NCBI GenBank assembly: GCA_036852015.1
Contig: JAANDG010000429.1
Span: 62,001-126,000, forward strand
Direction: 5' to 3'
Source of the DNA: Pelodera strongyloides
Lineage: Eukaryota; Nematoda; Chromadorea; Rhabditida; Rhabditidae
Length of the DNA stretch: 64,000 nucleotides
In this document: positions 57,294 through 64,000 of the stretch, piece after piece
How the letters are laid out: every line of letters begins with the position of its first letter
Position numbering within the stretch: position 1 is the stretch's first letter
The notes under the pieces: model-generated
Database searches by the model: none
The model's input: the letters and a program-made list of their open reading frames with translations, nothing else
Told to the model about the DNA's origin: nothing
Position numbers and translations under genes: made by a program

Positions 57294-59716
57294 GAGAGAG
57301 GGGGGGGGGGAGGGAGACGGGAGAGAGATAATACATAAAAATACGGAAACGATCCTTTAAGTTTGTGATCATTTTCAAGAGCATCCTGAAATATTACATG
57401 ATAGGATGTAGACTGATAGTAACGAACGGAGAGTGGTAATGAAATTGAAACGTGGGAATTATAAACTAGATGTAATATTACCGGAAGACTTACGCCACTA
57501 TTCCTACACATGATGTTATTAAAGTGAGTTAAATAAATTAAATGTAAAATGTAAAATTATTGATTCTTTCCAAATTGTGTACTTGTTTGATGTATCTTTG
57601 TGGTATAATGTATGAGAGTATGAGGTGATTTAGCTAGTCGTTTAAAGTGAAAAACCGGCCGGTTTTTGAAACGTATCGTGGACAAGTGTTTAATTTATGC
57701 CCATTTGCATAAGCTGCATAGGAATGCTGGTATACTCGATGTGTTTCAAAACCCGGCCGGTATTTCGCTTTAACGAAAGCTAGGCTTTGTGGTGGAAGTT
57801 AAACTAAAAGCACTAGGCTTTATCAAATATTAACGCTGTCGATATGGTTCCAAGTTCCAGCTAAACGTATGGCCGTAGAAGTAGAAGGAAAACTTTAACT
57901 ACGCTAAGCTATAGCCAATAGCTTTGTTGTTAGGCTATAGCTAATTATTTATATATTGCTTTGTTGTTGGGCTATAGCTCATAATCCATAAATTGATAAT
58001 CAAGAAATACAGAAGCTCTTTATGGGGCAAAATCTTTGACTTATCAAAACTAAACTTAAACTTGATCCATAGTAACACCCGACCTTATATAAATAAAAAT
58101 ATTCAAAAAATTTCCTTTTGAGTTCATCACGTGAACTTCTCACTTCATTTTGGTGTTCCTTTTTGAACTAATTCAAATAAAACCGTTTTTTGGTTAAATT
58201 GACCACGTCGACCTCACCAACTAATGCGTTTCTAATGCAAATTAATGTAAAAAAGAGCCGAGAGTTTAGGTTCCGCAAACCCCAAAAAAAGGAACGCAAC
58301 CTTACACGAATTAATATTTTTCCAGCAGGCTGCACGCGGTAATTTGCAAGCGCAACACACTCTATTTTTCTGATTTGTAATTTGATTAATAAAGGAAAAG
58401 AGGTGGAAATTAGGGAAACATAGAGTGCAAGAGGGATGCGGGATGAATGAACCCATTTGATGACCACTTGATGACCTCGAAAAACGTCGTGAACTTGTCA
58501 CAACTTGGTCACCAAATGGTCAGTGACCGGTTATCAAATGGTTTGTCTATGGTCTGGATAATTACTTCATCTTCCTGAGATTAGTAATGAAAAGGGAATA
58601 CTTGTATAGAAACATAAGGGTTTTGTAAGAGGTATATGGGAACACGTGTTCTAGGTTAAAATATCTTTTTTGTGGAAATGTGTCGTAAAATTGCATCAAA
58701 GTTTCACTTTTTAAAACAGGTTGTCTAATGTGATAATGTAAGTAGAACGTCTGACATAGATACACGATTTGCTTTCGTTATGGCAATGAATAGACTTTAG
58801 TATGAGCATGTGTTAGTGCAACCGGGCTCTGACGCTAGTTTAGCTTCACTACGTGGGCGAAGTATAAACTTGAGATGTTAGGCTTGGGACACTTTGAGAG
58901 AGGGCATAGGCTTAGGCTTAGGCTAGGGATATTTTGCGTGAGGGCTTGATAGACATGTATTATTACTGTTAATTTTGTTGCATTGAAAATAGGCACTCAC
59001 ATCGGATTTTCTTTACATGAAAGTTTTATGTTATGCATCACTCACGATTGAGTATACCGTATGTGAGATGGAAACGGAGTTTTACGTACATATAGGTTTA
59101 CTCTCGCTTTCTCTACTAATCTACGGTATTATAATTCGCAGCTTCATGTATAATTTGCATATAAAGCTTGGAACGGTAAGTAGTCTGTGTAGGCATAAAA
59201 TATGGAAACTGAGCTAGTTTGCATAAATTTCGTAATTTGCATAAATTTGCATAAATCTACCTCTATCTATCCTCTCTCCCTCTTGCCACCATTGCGTGGG
59301 ACGACCGTTGCCGGAAGACCAACACCTAAAAGTTAAAAGCGATTGAAATAATAAAGCGATATGCCACGTGGTTTTGAAATTTCCTTGTATTGTCTTCCCT
59401 TCGGTGCAGTAAGTGCGCAGAATGGCACAAACATTTGCATAAGTGAATGTTATACTAAATACACCCAGCATACTTTTATTCAGTTACAGTAATATTTAGT
59501 TACAGTAAGTTCACAGTAAAGAAGAAAAATTGAATAATCTTGGGAAAATGTCTAGTCACATTGTATTAGGCAACTGTAACATGCAGTATTATTGCCCCTT
59601 TTGGTCTGCATAACAAAAAAGACTAAAATATAAATAAAATACCTTGATCTTGCCATTTGGCCGTAATTCTGTGCCCATGTTAGGGCAATAAGTGAAAGTA
59701 AGAAAAGAGCGTTCAT
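53005..59716 (-). CDS. Secreted cysteine-rich modular protein, complete, 11 exons, 360 aa
   Basis: Exons (minus): 59716-59643, 59325-59261, 56781-56679, 55835-55721, 55272-55148, 54867-54771, 54549-54415, 54283-54192, 53889-53793, 53508-53422, 53097-53005. The phases agree and the frame is open to TAA. The N terminus MNALFLLSLIALTWAQ is a clear signal peptide. After it come about seven modules of roughly 35-45 residues, nearly one per exon, with the pattern aromatic-x-C, 8-14 residues, G-C or A-C, then about 12 residues to a G and an aromatic. Examples are YWYQC..RGC, YEITC..TAC, YYFSC..KGC, YIFYC..VGC. The final about 60 residues lack the pattern. Extracellular or cuticle-associated use is inferred from the signal peptide and cysteines. 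I cannot assign a named family; a nematode-restricted repeat is likely. There is no transmembrane segment. Confidence 0.82.
55099..55134. repeat. Family A element, right-end remnant
   Basis: TATGTTTCAAAAACCGGCTG followed by a decayed TTACATCCCTTTAA end. Confidence 0.6.
55405..55433 (-). repeat. Interstitial telomere-type repeat, four units
   Basis: CCTGAGCCTAAGCCTAAGCC, then CTAAGCCTAG: TTAGGC units on the minus strand, in an intron of the cysteine-rich gene. Confidence 0.88.
56484..56661. repeat. Family A element, copy 10
   Basis: ATACCGGCCCGTTTTGGAAACG at the left and the full right end AACCGGCCGGTATTTCGC + TTTAA. It lies just downstream, on the minus strand, of exon 3 of the cysteine-rich gene. 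Confidence 0.88.
57236..57300. repeat. GA microsatellite
   Basis: Long AGAGAG tract followed by a run of G. Confidence 0.92.
57641..57773. repeat. Family A element, copy 11, internally deleted
   Basis: TTTAAAGTGAAAAACCGGCC at the left and CCCGGCCGGTATTTCGCTTT at the right; the middle is about 45 bp shorter than usual. In the 2.5 kb intron 2 of the cysteine-rich gene. Confidence 0.87.
58907..58928 (+). repeat. Interstitial telomere-type repeat, three units
   Basis: TAGGCTTAGGCTTAGGCTAG, TTAGGC on the plus strand. Confidence 0.85.
59348..59385. repeat. Family A related terminus
   Basis: AATAAAGCGATATGCCACGT then GGTTTTGAAA resembles the left end of the 45712 copy; only one end is seen. Confidence 0.4.
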
Positions 59717-59798
59717 AGTCGGAATACTGCTTTTGCTAATAAGTTACGTAGATCCAATAGACCTTTTATAGTGTGGGGGCGGGTCGTTTATGGAGGTG

Positions 59799-60055
59799 AG
59801 AGAGTGTGCAGCCCACGCCGCCTACACAGAGAAAAAGAGAGGAATAGGGTCTAGAACAGGGATAATACACAGGAAGTGGGGTAAAATGTGGTTGAGATGT
59901 TGCATGATTAGCATAGTATTTAATTGTAGTTTATATTATGGTTACAAGTCCATGAATAAGATTTATCGCATTATTTTTTTATATGATTCTTGAGAGAGTG
60001 TACAGCCCACGCCGCCTACACCGAGAAATAGATAAATAGAGCGAGATTCTAGAAC
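59799..60055. repeat. Direct repeat GTGYAGCCCACGCCGCCTACAC, two copies
   Basis: GAGAGTGTGCAGCCCACGCC near 59799 and GAGAGTGTACAGCCCACGCC near 59994, each followed by GCCTACAC(A/C)GAGAAA and, about 35 bp on, TCTAGAACA. A shorter relative, GCA GCC TAC ACC GC, lies near 62207. Confidence 0.8.
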
Positions 60056-60162
60056 ATTAGTTGATTAGTTGCTAAGTACGGTAGCCATACCCCCGGTGAT
60101 AACAATTAGAAAATAAGTATTTGAGTTTCTTGTCTATGTTTCGCATTATGTTCTGAATTGTG

Positions 60163-60192
60163 TTCTGAAATCGGCCGTTATTTCGCTTTAAT
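60163..60192. repeat. Family A element, right-end remnant
   Basis: CGGCCGTTATTTCGCTTTAA matches the right terminus. Confidence 0.65.
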
Positions 60193-60852
60193 TGGACTAA
60201 TTTTTAATTTAATTAGACTTTAAAATAATATATGCTTTTCTATTATTGCCCTGAAGCTCGAGGCGCCATTTTTTTTAGCAACTAGCTGTTTTTTATTTAC
60301 TTTATACAGTTACGTGAGTCTCCACTATCCACGTGATAAGAAGCCTTATAGCCCAGCTCGCAAATTTACTTTATTCTACAATTTATGTTTATTATCTAAT
60401 CTATATGCACTTTACAAATATAACAATAACTTGAACTTTAAAAATTTCCTTCTCTCCGGCGTTTCTTTCTCCTTGTGCTTATCACTTTTGGCTCCTCCGG
60501 TTTTCTTTTTTCTTTTCGAAATCCGAAAAATAATTGGGAAATAAAGGGTTAGAAAAATAGTGGACGGGCAGGTGGCCGCCGAGAGTTTTACAACATTTCC
60601 GGACGGCGAATAACAAGTATTTTATACTTTTGATTAAATGTCTGGCTCCCTGGAGTCGGGGGGAACTTTGGTTCTAAGTTAGTTGGGATGGACTTTCACT
60701 TACGAATTAGCGGTATAATAGTAATGTTGTGATACTTTATTGGGTTGATAGGGATCAGTTCCTAAAGGTTACTTAGGTAACTTAGGAATTGAGAAACGAC
60801 ATAGTGTCAAGATAACACGAAAAAGTAACGTGCTTTGTGTTTATAAATGTAA

Positions 60853-61012
60853 ACTCTACCTAAGGGAGTGTCTACATAATAATACCCTACCTGAGGGAGA
60901 GCCTACCTACCCAAGGGAGGGCCTGTATAACCACCCAAGGGATAGCCTACTCTACCAAAGAGAGAGAGCCTGTATACGACGTATACACTACCTAAGGCAG
61001 TGCCTATCATAT
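60853..61012. repeat. Six degenerate tandem units CTACCYAAGGGAG-GCCTAC
   Basis: Units such as CTACCTAAGGGAGTGTCTAC, CTACCTGAGGGAGAGCCTAC, CTACCCAAGGGAGGGCCTGT and CTACCTAAGGCAGTGCCTAT occur every 20-35 bp. Each has ends that can pair (TACC...GGTA-like), so a series of small hairpins is possible. Confidence 0.75.
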
Positions 61013-63172
61013 GTGTAAAATACAAAAAAGATAGACCAAACACTGTTTCTCCTAGGATAAGTCTGTGGTGATTTGGTACGATCCTAGTTTTATGGAGTTT
61101 TCGGTTGTATCTGTTGGTTTGATCCGTGTTTATGTGTATTATACACGTAAGAAACTGAGAAAAGTGAGATTTTCTAAACAGATGCAAACTTCGTTTGCTA
61201 GCTGGTTAAAGTATGACATAAACGCACGCATTATATGGTTCTTTTGAATTTTATGTTTGCGCAGTGCACTGGCAACAACTTATGAAGCGATTTTTCAGGC
61301 TTCCGTCTTTCCAGGTTTACTGGCTTACATGATTGCATAATGAGAAGATTTTTCCCTTCAACTACTTCTGGTCTTCGTTTTCAACTGCCAGTACTTGTGA
61401 GAAAAAATCAGCAGAAATTCTAATAATCAATTTGTCATCTGGAGTTCGTTGTCTACACCACTGTTAGTTAGTTACCTCTGCAATCAAGTCATAAGCTTGG
61501 AGCCCTTCCAACCACCCGATGATAGAGGTTGGGGGCACGCTCATGTAATGAAGCATAAAATATTTTTTATTATTGTTTTTTTTTATATCCTACGAATCAT
61601 ATGCACCTATCACCTATGGTCGATTGAAATTTCGTAATAATTATAACAATCACCACAGTATTATTCATGACCTATACCTATCGTTAGATTTCTGGGCTGG
61701 ATTGTTTGTTTGCAGAGCACAAAACACAGCGGAGTTCTTCAATAGCGAAAGCGAAATCTTTTGTTGACAATTTATTTGTTTCAGCTAAAAATGGATGAAT
61801 AAACAAAGTAGGACTTGTTCTTTTCTCTACTTCACATACCGAGTTCTGGAACAGGATTTCCCTTCTTGTAGTAAGTAAAACGGACCGAAATAGAATTATG
61901 AGGCGAGCGCACATGATGTGACTAATGGTAAATATTTGGTTTATTTTGATCCGTGCTCATTTTGGTCAAGCGTGTCTTTATTGTATAAGCAGTGTTTTAT
62001 ATCATACTGTAAGTGATCCAGCGTCGAGCAGAGTTGTTTCCGTAGGCGCAGGCGTAGGCACCGTGACTGGTGCTTTCGACTCTTCTCATTGGCCCATTGG
62101 CGTATGTATTCGTAAAACTGTGTACATGCAGTGATTATTGCAGATCGAAGTAATCCCTCCGAAATAATAAAATCGCGGATTCTTAGTAGCGTGGAATAGA
62201 GTGCAGTGCAGCCTACACCGCTTGTGAGTTATTCTTGTATCAAAAAATCAAAAATTTCACGTAGCCGTTGATTTCCAGGGGGAGGTGCTAGAGCGGAACT
62301 TCTCTTTCTATTTAGCAAGCTGAAATTGACATTTTTGCAAAACTGGCTTATTCTTGCATGTACCGAAAGAAATAATATTGTTGCACGGGCAATTTACAGA
62401 CTTATTTTTTTTCATTCAAGGGTAAAGAGATAACTTTACACATGAGAAGTGTATTGTGCAAACATTACACATTGGTCGGCCAGACAAGACAATAACTGAG
62501 AAAATAAAAAAAAAAATTTTTATAAATAAATGTAAATTCTCAACTTAGTATCCCAGTAGTTGTAAAGTTGTGTGTGGTTATTTCATTGAAATTATATACG
62601 AGTGCGAATAAAGGTTTGGAAATTGGAAAAAAAGTATAAACTTGATCACATTTGAAGGGATAGTGATCGAAAAAAGCACTTCCATTTGTTGGGTGGTTCC
62701 ATATATAAATTCAACGCTTGGCCGCAGAGGTTCTGAGAATACTTTATTCAGTAGAAACCGTAGTAAAGCGGAAAAATTGGGCTTAATTTCGGAATTATTC
62801 CAATTAATTTTTCGATGTTTGCTTTTCCATGAATTATGCTTTTACATGAATTATGCTTTTACAGTAGTTTTGATTCATCAAGCCACCAACTAAAATCCTC
62901 ACAATTCACAATCATGGCGAGCGGTATTTTCTATCGCATGCCTCCGCTACCGTAATCTGAACACGACTCCACGGGCGGCACATTCTTTTTGCGCGAAATA
63001 GCGGCGAATTTGAGCTCAGGTTTGTTTGTTTGTTTCTTCGTTTTTTGTTGTTTTTCTTAATTTGTACGCTTGTATGACAATTTTACCGTCTGTTTTGTGT
63101 TCTAGTGTGTGGCCCAGCTTATCTTTGTTCGGCCGAAATCGATTAGGAATGAAGGTGATGACCCTAAAATGA

Positions 63173-63182
63173 TTTTTTTCAG
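63173..63182 (+). promoter_or_regulatory. Trans-splice acceptor of sdhb-1
   Basis: TTTTTTTCAG directly before the ATG, no coding exon upstream: the textbook layout for spliced-leader addition. Confidence 0.75.
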
Positions 63183-64000
63183 ATGCTGTCGCGCAGTGCG
63201 CCTTTACTATCATCCGCATCGAATGTAACAGCTGTTGCGGTCCGTGCCGCTTCCGCACAGCCTGTCGGAAAGAATGTGAAAACCTTGGAGATCTACCGTT
63301 TTGATCCTGAGAAGCCTGGAGCAAAGCCGAACCTGCAGGTTTCGTTGTTGTTATTCATTGACATACGACACTCAATCGATTAAACAGTTTATATATTAAT
63401 CTCGTATGTAATGTATTATATGCATAATCCCAACTTGCGTTGCTAATTGTAAGATATTTTAATTTCAGAAGTACGATATTGATCTTGACAAGTGCGGTCC
63501 CATGGTGCTCGACGCACTGATCAAGATTAAGAACGAAGTGGATCCTACTCTCACTTTTCGCAGGTCTTGCCGAGAAGGTTAGTTTCACTAACGTGAAGAA
63601 CTTAAAGGGTCAGGCTTGTGAGAAAGCCGTTTCGATTGTATCGAAAGTGCAGAGTATGGTAGTCTGTCTATCTGTATATTTGCAACCCGTCTATCCCACT
63701 ATGGGAGAAAATGTCAGGGCGCGTTCGGGTTGCAAATATATAAATTTGCATGTTTGACATGCAAAGTTACTGTATTTTTTGCTTTTTCGAAGCATTAGAA
63801 CCTTTCGGAAAACAATAAATTTGCATGTTTCCCTTTCGGAAAGAGGAACCCGAACGCGCCTCAAGAAAAGAAAAGTTTTTAAAAATCGACCAGGGGGTGG
63901 TAATAGGTCATGAAATTATGAATCTATTGTAAGGGTAAATTATAAGAAGCTGTGAAAAATCATTCATAAATCTTAAGAAGGATCGAACGCGGGAGAATCC
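63183..64000 (+). CDS. sdhb-1: Succinate dehydrogenase iron-sulfur subunit (SDHB), first two exons, cut by the window end
   Basis: Exons 63183-63338 and 63469-63577 are in the window; the second ends in phase 1 at CREG, and the following intron runs past 64000. SDHB carries electrons from FADH2 in SDHA to ubiquinone through three FeS clusters on the inner mitochondrial membrane. The visible part has a Ser/Ala/Arg-rich presequence ([20 protein letters not shown]), then [17 protein letters not shown] and [29 protein letters not shown], which is the start of the 2Fe-2S ferredoxin domain; the first FeS cysteine is in RRSCREG. Around a third of the expected protein is present. The intron holds a palindromic element. 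Confidence 0.93.
63717..63860. repeat. Palindromic element in sdhb-1 intron 2, GGGCGCGTTCGGG termini
   Basis: GGCGCGTTCGGGTTGCAAAT and its counterpart ending CCCGAACGCGCC, with AAATTTGCATGTTT shared by both arms. Same family as 12768-13039, shown by the ends and by the AAGCATT(A/G)GAAC phrase. Confidence 0.8.

Larger units (their letters stand above)
59717..63182. other. 3.5 kb intergenic region without a supported gene
   Basis: This lies between the divergently transcribed cysteine-rich gene and sdhb-1. Contents: two copies of a CCCACGCCGCCTACAC repeat, a family A remnant, and a six-unit degenerate tandem repeat. Short open frames here lack splice partners or family similarity. The promoters of both neighbours should lie at its ends. 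Confidence 0.6.

Noticed and set aside
57109..57511. Arg/Glu- and Ser/Leu-rich open frames
   Set aside because: They are products of the GA microsatellite.
1..64000. CRISPR arrays, bacterial operons or prophage-like systems
   Set aside because: The window is intron-rich nuclear DNA; no regularly spaced identical repeats with unique spacers are present.

Overview
This is a nuclear eukaryotic window, and the signals point to a nematode. Protein-coding genes are split into many small exons (12 to about 240 nt) with the short 3' splice signal TTTCAG. Several start codons lie directly behind an unpaired 3' splice site, as expected for spliced-leader trans-splicing. The nematode telomere repeat TTAGGC occurs as short interstitial arrays. 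The identifiable genes (ufd-3, flad-1, sdhb-1 and a SUMO protease) are, from memory, all on chromosome II in Caenorhabditis elegans, so this may be the same ancestral linkage group. Introns are longer than in C. elegans and are full of small inverted-repeat elements. The genus cannot be given.

Layout. 26-5031 (-): a complete Ulp/SENP SUMO protease in 10 exons. 5.0-12.6 kb: no supported gene; microsatellites and repeats. 12589-22953 (+): complete ufd-3/PLAA in 23 exons (WD40, PFU, PUL). 24344-31321 (+): a complete 19-exon, 582-residue protein that I do not recognise. 32.5-39.7 kb: two full-length copies of one non-LTR retrotransposon inserted tail to tail, with target duplications that touch each other. 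39937-43609 (+): a truncated tandem paralogue of the unrecognised gene. 44875-52088 (+): complete FAD synthase (flad-1) in 14 exons, whose introns carry many mobile elements. 53005-59716 (-): a complete secreted cysteine-rich modular protein in 11 exons. 59.7-63.2 kb: repeats and no supported gene. 63183 onward (+): the first two exons of sdhb-1, which runs off the window.

How the genes relate. They are separate housekeeping or secreted functions and not an operon: SUMO removal, Cdc48/p97-linked ubiquitin handling, FAD synthesis, and the FeS subunit of succinate dehydrogenase. The last two touch, since flavin made by FAD synthase serves the flavoprotein partner of SDHB, but nothing here suggests co-regulation. 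The most unusual parts of the window are the coupled LINE pair with its 2A peptide, the several families of TTAA-flanked palindromic elements, and a tRNA-like sequence inside an inverted-repeat element.

All exon models were built by hand from splice signals, phase and family similarity. Each complete gene model sums to a whole number of codons, but no transcript data were available.
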